Shown here: piece by piece, positions 24,601-35,199 of the stretch
Numbering within the stretch: position 1 is the stretch's first letter
Layout: every line of letters starts with the position of its first letter
From: Grifola frondosa
Lineage: Eukaryota; Basidiomycota; Agaricomycetes; Polyporales; Grifolaceae
Assembly (NCBI GenBank): GCA_001683735.1
Contig: LUGG01000007.1
Location: 62,001 to 126,000 of the forward strand
Reading direction: 5' to 3'
DNA: 64,000 bases
Made by a program: the position numbers and the translations under genes
The notes under the pieces: generated by a model
The model's input: only the letters and a program-made list of their open reading frames with translations
Database searches by the model: none
Told to the model about the DNA's origin: nothing

Positions 24601-27050
24601 CTGACCTAATTGTATTATTTGATAGTACAATCTCACCTCATTGTAATTTTCGATAAAACAACCAGGCTGATTGTAATATTTTTATAATACAATCTGACCT
24701 CATTGTATTATTTGATAGTACAATCTCACCTGGTTGTAATTTTCGATAAAACAACCAGGCCTGATTGTAATATTTTTATAATACAATCTGACCTCATTGT
24801 ATTATTTGATAGTACAATCTCACTGGTTGTAATTTTCGATAAAACAACCAGGCCTGATTGTAATATTTTTAGAATACAATCTGACCTCATTGTATTATTT
24901 GATAGTACACCAGGTCTCATTGTAATATTTTCATAATACAATCCACCTCATTGTATTATTTGATAGTACAATCTCACCTGGTTGTAATATTTGCATAATA
25001 CAATCTGACCTCATTGTATTATTTGATAGTACAACCAGGTCTCATTGTAATATTTTCATAATACAATCTCACCTCATTGTATTACTTGGTAGTACAACCA
25101 GGTCTCATTGTAATATTTCAATAATACAATCTCACCTCATTGTATTATTTGATAGTACAATCTCACCTGGTTGTAATATTTGTATAATACAATCTGACCT
25201 CATTGTATTATTTGTATAATACAATCTGACCTCATTGTATTATTTGATAGTACAACCAGGTCTCATTGTAATATTTCAATAATACAATCCCACCTCATTG
25301 TATTATTTGATAGTACAATCTCACCTGGTTGTAATATTTGCATAATACAATCTGACCTCATTGTATTATTTGATAGTACAACCAGGTCTCATTGTAATAT
25401 TTTCATAATACAATCTGACCTCATTGTGTTATTTGATAGTACAATCTCACCTCATTGTAATTTTCGATAAAACAACCAGGCCTGATTGTAATATTTTTAT
25501 AATACAATCTCACCTCATTGTATTACTTGGTAGTACAACCAGGTCTCATTGTAATATTTCAATAATACAATCTACCTCATTGTATTATTTGATAGTACAA
25601 TCTCACCTGGTTGTAATATTTGTATAATACAATCTGACCTCATTGTATTATTTGTATAATACAATCTGACCTCATTGTATTATTTGATAGTACAACCAGG
25701 TCTCATTGTAATATTTCAATAATACAATCCCACCTCATTGTATTATTTGATAGTACAATCTCACCTGGTTGTAATTTTCGATAAAACAACCAGGCCTGAT
25801 TGTAATTTTTTAGAATACAATCTGACCTCATTGTATTATTTGATAGTACAACCAGGTCTCATTGTAATATTTTCATAATACAATCCCACCTCATTGTATT
25901 ATTTGATAGTACAATCTCACCTGGTTGTAATATTTGTATAATACAATCTGACCTCATTGTATTATTTGATAGTACAACCAGGTCTCATTGTAATATTTCA
26001 TAATACAATCTGACCTCATTGTATTATTTGATAGTACAATCTCACCTGGTTGTAATTTTCGATAAAACAACCAGGCCTGATTGTAATATTTTTATAATAC
26101 AATCTGACCTCATTGTATTATTTGATAGTACAATCTCACCTGGTTGTAATATTTGTATAATACAATCTGACCTCATTGTATTATTTGATAGTACAACCAG
26201 GTCTCATTGTAATATTTTCATAATACAATCCCACCTCATTGTATTATTTGATAGTACAATCTCACCTCATTGTAATTTCGATAAAACAACCAGGCCTGAT
26301 TGTAATATCTCAATAATACAATCTCACCTCATTGTATTATTTGATAGTACAACCAGGCCTGATTGTAATATTTTTATAATACAATCCCACCTCATTGTAT
26401 TATTTGATAGTACAATCTCACCTGGTTGTAATATTTGTATAATACAATCTCACCTGGTTGTAATATTTTCATAATACAATCTGACCTCATTGTATTATTT
26501 GATAGTACAACCAGGTCTCATTGTAATATTTCTATAATACAATCTGACCTCATTGTATTACTTGGTAGTACAACCAGGTCTCATTGTAATATTTCAATAA
26601 TACAATCTCACCTCATTGTATTATTTGATAGTACAATCTCACCTGATTGTAATATTTGTATAATACAATCTGACCTCATTGTATTACTTGGTAGTACAAC
26701 CAGGTCTCATTGTAATATTTCAATAATACAATCTCACCTCATTGTAATTTTCAATAAAACAACCAGGCCTCATTGTAATATTTCAATAATACAATCTCAC
26801 CTCATTGTATTACTTGGTAGTACAACCAGGTCTCATTGTAATATGTTCATAATACAATCTGACCTCATTGTATTATTTGATAGTACAATCTCACCTCATT
26901 GTAATTTTCGATAAAACAACCAGTGCGTGATTGTAATATTTCTATAATACAATCCCACCTCATTGTATTATTTGATAGTACAACCAGGTCAGTTGTAGTA
27001 TTTTCTCTAATACACTTCGACTTCGCAGTACAAGCAGGTCGGGTTGTATT
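24430..27050 (+). repeat. KDZ-1 left subterminal palindromic array
   Basis: About 2.6 kb of alternating TTGTA and TACAA boxes. Two spacer types alternate: an AT-rich 11-12 bp spacer (such as TTATTTGATAG or ATATTTTCATAA) and a 10-bp spacer from a small set (TCTGACCTCA, TCTCACCTCA, TCCCACCTCA, CCAGGTCTCA, CCAGGCCTGA, TCTCACCTGG). The basic repeat is a dimer of about 63 bp, so roughly 40 dimers. Because 63 is a multiple of three, long repetitive frames arise by chance and are not called as genes. Confidence 0.93.
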
Positions 27051-27257
27051 ATTTCATAGTAAAACTACTTTGTCATTTTTTTCAACGGTTTGTTTATATG
27101 GGTATTACCTACTTGTATTTATCGCAATGTTCAGAACATACCTTATATGGAATGTCTCATAGTTCCAGTTTAAACTCACTATTAGCCTTGTTATCAGGAC
27201 CTACGGTGCTAGTCTAAGTGACAATGTAACTATGCTAGTTCTTAAATGAGACGAAAT

Positions 27258-29765
27258 TCAAAGTTTCTGTTTCTTAGAAGGTGAAGATTTCTCCGAAAGT
27301 GATTGGTCGTCACTGGGAGTAGAACGCTTAGTCCCTCTGAACGTACTTCGCGAAACCTCACATAACCTGTTCAAGACCCATTCAACGTCCAAGATTACTT
27401 CCGCCACTAATTGTGTCTGAGTCGTGTCGTTCTTCGCTGCATCAATCCACCATGCGAGGCTGACCACGATCACGAAGAATCCGTTGGGACCCCCCCGCAT
27501 CAGACCGTCCCACTCGGATGCGTTGTTCGGCTCATTGCGTCTTGGAGGCCAAAACTGGAGTGTGTCGCCAACGTGCATGGGAGGCTGCAGAGCCATCCAC
27601 CATTTCTTCCAAGTTGCTGCGTATTGCCCCACGGTCTTTATCGTCGGAAGTCCTGTAGGTACGTACTTCCGTCCACGGTTTATCCACCATTTCACTTCTT
27701 CTGGACGGTCTCTACTAGTCGGCAGTCGATTCTGCTTCCCCTATACACTCCGTGAGCAAGATCAAGACATCGGTTGTAAACCGAGAGCAACACACCTGTC
27801 CATCGCAAAATCCAAGGTTCTTTTCGAACTCCATCCAATTCTCCACGAGTTTCGCCCAAGTTGTGTTGTCACTGACACCCTGAAGATAAACACTTGCCGC
27901 CTTAATCCACGCAGGTGAGTCATTTGTAGGAGAATCCGATGCTGATTTAGGCGCAAGGTCAGATGTAGGTGTAGGATCGGACACCGATGACTCCGTCTCC
28001 AGCGCAGTTCCATTCGACGTCCTGATGGGTGCGATGGTCGGGTGATCGGTTGGCGATGACTGCGGAGTGGTGGACGCGGGTGCGGGGTCGAGATTTGATG
28101 GTGGGGTGGACTGCGGAGTGGTGGGCGCGGGTGCGGGGTCGAGAGTTGACGGTGGGGTGGACTGCGGAGTGGTGGGCGCGGGTGCGGGGTCGAGAGCTGA
28201 CGGCGGTGGGGTGGGTACCGGCACAGTATCGGGTGTAAGTGTGCCATCGGACGTCAGCGCAGGTGCAGTAGCCGGCGTCGGTGCAGGCATCAGATCCGGC
28301 GTTGGAGACGTGGGATTACTGGGCGAGGATACACCACTGAACGTCGTGGTGTCGGGTGCAGGCTCGTATCAGGTACGGATCCTTTATTCGATTCACGAAA
28401 CTAACCTTCCAGCAGAGCCTTATTTCTGCGTACATTTCTGCCTCATGAGCTCGAACTCTCGACCATTAAATCCACCTTCCTCGTGTTCACTCTCATATCT
28501 TCAGTCTCACGCGAAGCACTTTGTTCGGGTGGCGGAGACAAGCTAGCGACAGTACGCTTAAGAGAGGATGCTGCTGCGGCCGTGCGTCTGCTTCTTTTCG
28601 ATGGATTAGATGCGGTAGTGATGGCAGTAGGAGTTCCGATATTAGGAGCCTTAGATGTGGCACGCGACTTCGTGCCAGTATCATATTTCGTGCATGCATC
28701 CTCAGCTGCAAGGGTTATCAGAGATGAAAATCACGCCAGGTGAGTATATTGTCACATACGAAAACATTTTCTTATGTGGTTATCAAAGGAGTCCTTCGTC
28801 GCGTCCCAATCTTCCGCTGCTTCCGGCCACAGTTCACCGCACTCGATGGTCTTGCCGCTGTGAATCCTAGAGCGTATCGCGTAAGTTTCATTACAACAAT
28901 GAAGTTCATGGTTTTACTGACATCAATGTCATCAGACATCCGTGAGTTGGATGGATGCCACCCAGGAAGACGGAACCCTTCCAGCCGGTCTGCTGTTCTA
29001 TCGCTTCCAGCGCGGTTTGCACAGTTCTCGGCAGGCGTTCTATGGCGCTGCGCTGAAAGTGAGTGTTCGTACTAATAGCTGGAGCGGATGAAGTTCTTAC
29101 GTCTCTAACTCTGCTGCCTTTCTCGCTAGATCATCTAACTGCCCATCCGCGCCTTCCGGTTCCTCAGTCTTCAGATCTTCCTGCTTCTGACGGTATGCTT
29201 CTACTGCGGCGCGCACCTCCTCCGTCTCTGACTTCAAAAGTTCAACCGCCAGTTCATTCCGAAACCCGAATTCTTCTTTGGGGACCTCTCCTTCTGGTAA
29301 GCTCTTCCGATACTGGTCGTATCGGGCCTTGATGATAGGCATGACCTTATCCTTATATAGCTTCAAGTATATTTGATAGGGATGTAAGCGGTAGTTCTTC
29401 TTCTTCGTAAGATTCAGAATTGATCGCTGATTGATTTTTTGGGTAGAGGATCCAGCGCGCGTTCGGTTTCGGAACCACCAATAGATCCTCTGCTTGGAAT
29501 GTGAGTGTACGAAAGTCATCTAGCAACTGACACTTACATCTTTAAATTTCTGTAGTTTATCCACTGTCGCCTGCACAACGTCTCCTCCGGCTTCGCTTAC
29601 TTCCTCTGCTGTCGGTGGTTGGAGAGGCCATTTTTCCAGAAATGCTTGGTATGTTGAAATGTGGAAGTGAGTTGCTCCGTCTTTACCTTGGGCCTTAACA
29701 AATTCAGGAATGTGCTCGGTAAGCCAATCCTTCTGTTCATCGGTCGCCCATGATTTACGGCCCAT
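27258..29765 (-). pseudogene. KDZ accessory gene, KDZ-1 copy, frameshifted
   Basis: Six minus-strand exons follow from splice phases: 29765-29538, 29492-29101, 29047-28922, 28866-28760, 28705-27796 and 27734-27258. The product would be about 747 aa: an N-terminal MGRKSWATDEQKDWL segment, RIYWWFRNRTR, a QTGWKGSVFLGG block, HSGKT, a serine- and charge-rich linker, a Pro/Ala/Thr minisatellite, and a C-terminal domain (WAKLVENWMEFE, LPTSRDRPEEV, WKKWWMALQPP, GPNGFFVIVVSLAWW). I recognise this as a conserved basidiomycete protein of unknown function that accompanies transposons; no catalytic motif is evident. Exon 5 is 910 nt here against 913 in KDZ-2 and an expected 914. Short losses lie near 28361, 28433 and 28493, so this copy is frame-broken. 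It is transcribed divergently from the RNase H1-N gene. Confidence 0.75.
28058..28210 (-). repeat. 51-bp minisatellite in the accessory gene
   Basis: Three tandem 51-bp units, each coding on the minus strand for a 17-residue repeat of the form LDPAPAPTTPQSTPPS plus one residue. In frame, so copy number can vary without breaking the protein. Confidence 0.85.
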
Positions 29766-29924
29766 TGCAGCAGAAGGTTCTAACGAAAAAATGAACGCGC
29801 AATAATCACGTGTGGCCAGTGCAAGCTGTTACTCGATGTTTGTCAGTTCGCGTAAACCACGTTGCAGCCGCTATATATGCGTTACGTGGAGTCCTATCGT
29901 ACGCTCTCTCGCGATTTTCCCTCC
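29766..29924. promoter_or_regulatory. Divergent promoter inside KDZ-1
   Basis: The 159 bp between the start codons of the accessory gene (29765, leftward) and the RNase H1-N gene (29925, rightward). A TATA-like TATATAT lies at 29872-29878, about 47-53 bp upstream of the rightward ATG. The arrangement suggests shared control of the two genes. Confidence 0.55.
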
Positions 29925-30939
29925 ATGAGTGAGCAACAGATCCCCCCGAAAGATTCCCCCCGCCGCCGCCGCCGTCCTTCCCCCAGTAAGAATGTCTTAG
30001 ATCTACTCAACGCTATGGCTGACTTTCCCCATTATAGTCCTTCTCCCCAGCCGTCGCCCGGTTAGCCCCGTCGCGAACTTAAATCCACGTCATCCAGTTT
30101 CATCCTCATCTGCCAGCGAGCGCGGCTTACCCGATATCGACCGCTCGTCATTGTCTGATCCCCGCTCTCCCCGCTCCCCTGCTCGCTCGTTGCATCCCGT
30201 CTCTCGGCGTCCTCAGACACCTCTCGATGTCATCTCGGAATACACGTCGACCTCCCATAATGATGCTGTCCATCGCCGTTCCACTGGGGCCAGGGGGCCA
30301 CAACGCACAGGAGTCGAAAATGTTCATCGCGACCCGGGCGTTGTCGTCAATCTCGTCGTGAACAATACACAAGTTCGTGATCATCGACCGCAGCGCCAGC
30401 ATCCCACGGGGCCACGGGACAGTACCGATGGGAGACGTCTTCGGCGTACTGAAACTATCGTTACCGGACGCACCTCTGCAAACACTACCTGGTCCCCAAT
30501 CTCTCGTACTCGCACGATAATTGTTGGTGCTCCCGGTACTCCAGATGAAATCTTGACTGGTCCCGGTGATCTCCTCCCGCCTGCTGGCAATTTGGCTACA
30601 TCCGCCCATGGTGCTCCCGTTGATGATTGTAAGTTTCGATAGTCTATGAATGTATGATTTATTTAATATTTTTATAGTTGAACATTTCGATGAACACGAC
30701 GCTGATCACCGCGGCGGCTGGCATGTTGTAACTGCGGGCCGAAAAGTAGGCATATTTAAAGACTGGTAGGTTGCACAGGTCTCGTCGCCCGTTCAGTCGC
30801 TCACGTTCCAAGGCCAGAGGTTGCCACCTATGTCATCGGGGTGCCTCATTCGGTCTATAAAGCTTACGCCACTCGTTCTGAAGCCCTGGCAAAATACATG
30901 GCATATAAGGAGGGTGGTCGTGTGAGGGTCCTAGACTAG
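29925..30939 (+). CDS. RNase H1 N-terminal (viroplasmin-like) domain protein of KDZ-1
   Basis: Exons 29925-29985, 30038-30628 and 30678-30939, about 304 aa. The N-terminal two thirds are basic, Ser/Pro/Arg-rich and disordered (SPRRRRRPSP). The C-terminus matches the RNase H1 N-terminal or caulimovirus viroplasmin fold: GGWHVVTAGRKVGIFKDW, then in the neighbouring frame YVIGVPHSVYKAYATRSEALAKYMAYKEGG. That family binds RNA/DNA hybrids or duplexes; no RNase H catalytic domain follows. After DW the frame meets TAG (about 30768), and the remainder is read after a -1 shift. The same break is in KDZ-2, so it is ancestral to both copies. It could be a real lesion, or some unrecognised splice or frameshift. 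A 13-bp GT-AG gap there is too short for an intron. Confidence 0.7.
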
Positions 30940-31474
30940 TTTTTTTCAATTCCGTTGAATCATCATGTCGTTTCATATGTCGAATTGCAATATAATATGT
31001 GTTTTGCACCATTCTTGCCCTCGCTATGCTGAGTTTCAAACGAAGAATGTGTCCAAAGTTGTGTATATGTTGGCCTTGCAAGAAATCGCCATAATGCGTA
31101 CAAACCAGTCTCACAGGTAACGTCTCGGATTTGTTTCTAATGAGTTGCATCCAATGTACCGAGTGGCAAAGGGGAATAACATAACATACTTATCCTCGAG
31201 CGTACTACATGCCTACATAACAGCTGAGGGTTTGAAGCATTCTAATACCATGCATGAGCATGTGCACCAAAGCCATTGCAGGATACTCTGCAGTACATAC
31301 TAGTGAGCCGCCGTTCGTACTAGCTTCAGATATTCGAGGTACACAGAGCGCCAATATCGACGCGACTTCAACTCAACGTTCATTAATATTCTGCTGGCGG
31401 CTCAATTTCTCTGTTTCTACCACAAAATCTATTGTTTGCTCTGTCTCTTTCCTTATTCATTCTGTTTTTATATT

Positions 31475-34400
31475 ATGCCCTCGAAACGAAAGGCTCAGGA
31501 AAACTCTCGCCGTGCAAAAAAGCCTAAATTCGAAATTCTTCTTCCAGCAACTTCAACCGCCCACAATGTCACAATCTACCAGCTTTCGGATGGTAGACTG
31601 GGACAGCAACGCAGAAGTACACAAGTTCCTATCCCGAAGCCGGTTGCGCCAAACTCGTCTGGACCTCAAGTCTTGGGTCCTACTGAGCCTGCCAGCGGCT
31701 TCGACGGGGGGCCTACAAAACCAAAGGTCAAACGAGCTCGGCCAGAGCAACGAGGAGCAGTGAGTAACTTTGTAAACACTTATCATGCTTTTTATCTGAC
31801 ATGACAAGGCAAAGGTCCGAGAGTGGTTACCATTTCGACAAGCGTTTCTCGACGAGATGCTGAGGCATGAAGGCGTTGATGAGGCCGAAGAACACGTTTG
31901 CGCATGCTGTGAGGCTGTCGGGACTACGCTTTATCGCTGCCGGAGCTGCGTGGGGGGACATCTTCAATGTATGTCGTGCACTGTGGAGTCTCATGAGCAT
32001 CTTCCGCTTCATCGAATCGAAGTGCGTACCTTTTTTTGGATTCAATCAGCACTTTTAAGTTTCCCACTAGAAATGGAACATGAACTACTTCTCGGACACC
32101 TCTCTTGCGGATCTCGGCGCTGTGTTTCAGCTCGGTCATGGGGGTGCACATTGCCCTTGTCCCGATAACGAACGCGACGTTATCGTCGTTGATCTGTCTG
32201 GTATTCACACGGTCAAAGTTCGTTTCTGTGAATGCGCGCACCCCATCGACGGTGTTTTGCACCAGTGGGTCCAACTTATGCGCGCAGGCTGGTTTCCGGC
32301 AACAACAAACCGGCCCGCTACTGCATTTACCTTTACACTACTCTCCTTCCTCCACGAACTCAATCTACAAAGCAAGGCCAACATATACGACTTCTTCCGG
32401 ACGCTTCAGAGGATCACGGACAATACGGGCGTAAAGACCGTGAAGGTGCGCGTATCCCTTATATCGATCGGCTTAGTAACTTAACTTAGTTTTTCAGAAT
32501 CGTTATAAGCAGCTCACGCATGTCATGCGATTGTGGCGACATCTCAAGATGTTGAAGCGTGCTGGACGTGGGCATGCCGCTGCCGGCATCGATGCTACTG
32601 CGCCCGGCGAACTAGTTATTGAATGCCCCGCTTGTCCGCATCCTGGAAAGAATCTCCCAGACAACTGGGAGAATTCTCCGCCGCATGTCAGGTTAGTGCC
32701 ACGGCGTTCACATACTTCGATGTCTAATCGATCAACGCAGGTGGCTGTACGCACTGTTTTTGATGATCGACGCCAACTTTCGCGCCCAGTTGAAGGACCG
32801 CAGCTTGGAGGACGCAGAATTAGGTTCAGGATGGTCGTATTACGTCGAGGAAACCAGGTATATGTCACATGTTGCCAAGTATGGCGACCAAAAAGAGGTA
32901 AGCATGATTTTCCGTGTCAAAGATACTTCACATTTTGATTAGCTTCGCAGGAAAGTACATGCTCCGCAGAGCATAAGGCCATTTTACATGCGAATTTACG
33001 GAAGGAAGGCTATCTCGCCTCAGGTGTCGGCGCTGTATTGTGCGCACGTCACGCACTTGTCCGCAAGAACGGTGTGGGAGATCTACAGAAAGGGGAGAGG
33101 TGAGTATCTCAGTAACTTCTTGTCCTTTGTCTCTGATGTCCAATCTAGATATTGCAATATTGACTACCTCGTGGCCTCGACGTTGCTCGGCGTTATCTTG
33201 GCGATTCTGTTCTCATACGACATAGCTTGCCAGTGGTTCCGTAATTTTTTCAAACGGATGCAAGAGTTCCCTGACGATCTACGCTTTGAGCCGAAGGATG
33301 CGGTTCGGTTTGCAATTCCAAAAAAGCACTTTCGCGTCCATGGTCCGAATCATTCTCAGTTCTCTTTAAACTACCTCCCGAAGGTTGGCCGCACCTATGG
33401 CGAAGGCATTGAATCCGCCTGGGCTCACATGAACCCTGTCTCGCTGAGCACGCGCGAGATGACCCCCGGCGGACGCCATGAAGTTTTGAACGATCACTGG
33501 GGCGGTTGGAACTGGCAGAAGACAATCGCGTTCGGTACGTTTGTTCTGCGTAACGATGTTGTAATATGCGACCCTAATTGCAAGTATACAGCACCCAGCC
33601 TCTTCCGATCTCTACGCGAAGCTCGGAAGATGCACCGAATGCAACGGCAATCCTTCGAGGAGTTCTCCTCAACGTTTCCGCCGGAGACGTTAAAGAAGTG
33701 GAAGGATATGCTCGATGCGTGGAACGCTGACTTTTCGAAGCCCAGTCCTTACGAAGAAATGAAATCGAGTTAGTTCCTCTCTGTCTTCTTCTTACTGAGT
33801 CTAATATATGGTTATAGCTGCGACAATGAACACTGTCCGCCTAGAGCTGGCAAATGAAGAGGCTCTTGAGGCTGAGCGGGGTATCTTGCCCCCGCACGAT
33901 GTGACACCGGGTGTGTTTCTGCAGGTCGGCCTTGAACTTGAGGATCAACAGTGAGTATATGATCTGTCTTCTCGAATGTCGTAAAAAACTCACCGCTATT
34001 TCATGAGGCGCATCATTCGTGCGCGTCGGCTCCTCAAGAACACAGATGTCAACCTCGCCGAAAGTCAGGAAAAGCGCACCACGCTCTGCCGCAGGATCGA
34101 CGTGTGGCAGGGAATCCAGGACGTTCACATGCCAGTGGTTGCTCCACTTCGAACTGCCATGCCGTCAGGCAATCTCCTCAATAGTTCAGCAGTCCCCCGA
34201 ATGTCAAAGCCGAAGAGATCAAGTTATGGCTCCCATCTAACCTTCCTCCTGAGCTTCGAACTCTTGAAATGCTTCACGGCCTAGTCGACAAGGAACGTCG
34301 CCTCCGTATTGCTCAAGCCGATGACAGCCTCGAGGATGTCCGCCGTCTACGCCGCATTCTTACTGGGATCACCGAATTCAAGCGTCTGAACGTTTCTGGA

Positions 34401-35054
34401 ACCGGCAACAAGCCGAACACCCGCGTGCGCACGCTCTATAGCAAATTCGCATTCAAGTTGTCGCAGAGCGTTGCACGCTACCGAGCTGCGCGCGAAGCTC
34501 TTCTGACGCTTTCACCTGATGGCCCTTGGATGCAACGATACAAGATCTTGGATGACGCCGACGTTCGCGGACCGGGCAAGGAGTGTAACGAAGAGAGCGA
34601 AGGGCGTTTCCAAACGTCGTGGATCTGGTTGACCACACGGTCCGCTGGCAGCGCCAGCACCGCCGACGACGAATACATTGCGAGCATGCGCGCAGAATGG
34701 GCGAAGGCGCAAGCCCGTGTGGAGCGGTGGTCGGAGGAGACAGAGCTTCTAACGGAGGAGATGCGACGAGTAATCGCGTACTTCGAGTGGAAGTCATCGT
34801 GGTGGCGGGCACGACGTGGTGATCGCGCTGACCCCACATGTCGCAGCGGGCTGTCGGCGTATGCAATGAAGCAAGCGGACATGTTCAAGGAACTTGCCGC
34901 TCGCTGCGCGCATCTCTGGACTCCCTATTTCCGTAGCGAAGGTTTGGCGGTTCCATGGTCTGCCCGGTACGCTTCCTCGTCTCCGATGGACATTGACGAC
35001 GCCGACAACAGTGGTACTGATGACTCGGATGTGGAGTCAGATAGTGACATGTAA
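31475..35054 (+). CDS. KDZ transposase with CxC2 cysteine cluster
   Basis: Eleven exons in consistent phase give an uninterrupted 1021 aa: 31475-31759, 31809-32021, 32071-32445, 32498-32691, 32741-32897, 32951-33099, 33149-33534, 33592-33768, 33818-33950, 34008-34134 and 34185-35054. Introns are about 49-57 bp. Residues 126-165 form the CxC2 cluster (CACC, YRCRSC, CMSC, ending PLHRIE), followed by LGHGGAHCPCP, a V-DLSG-IH motif and the WRHLKMLKRAGRGH and ECPACPHPG blocks. The KDZ catalytic domain shows D366 (IDANFR), D482 (SYDIACQW) and E546 (GEGIESAW). The C-terminus is acidic (residues 995-1021). The start is the MPSKRKAQ methionine at 31475; the basic run may be a nuclear signal. It should cut and paste the element at its palindromic ends. 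Everything needed appears present. Confidence 0.93.
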
Positions 35055-35199
35055 TGATAGCTATCTAATCTAGTATTCTGATGTTTCCGAATGGACTCAG
35101 TATGATGAAACTGTAACAAATGGGTAAACAGATATAAACAGACAGAAGAATGAGTAATACAGGTGGTGATTAAAGCAATATCACAATCAAATCGGAGTG

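Noticed and set aside
26019..26914. Repetitive open frames of 150-160 codons in the KDZ arrays (and their mirror images near 36555-37263 and 54943-55488)
   Set aside because: They follow from the 63-bp dimer being a multiple of three. The opposite strand has similar frames, there are no introns or codon-use signs of coding, and copies differ by frame-breaking indels.
24430..27050. CRISPR-like regular repeat array
   Set aside because: Spacers come from a handful of variants, the repeats are palindromic and mirrored at both element ends, and the genome is eukaryotic.
30770..30782. A 13-bp GT-AG intron that would bridge the frame change in the RNase H1-N gene
   Set aside because: Far below the 45-65 bp of all other introns here, and removing it does not restore the downstream frame of the domain.
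34003..34284. A frameshift in KDZ-1 transposase near 34185
   Set aside because: A 50-bp GT-AG intron (34135-34184) of normal size joins the two frames exactly, so the gene is open.
34453..34888. Minus-strand frames of 136-137 codons opposite the last transposase exon
   Set aside because: They are shadows of a GC-rich coding exon whose plus-strand reading is continuous and conserved in both copies.
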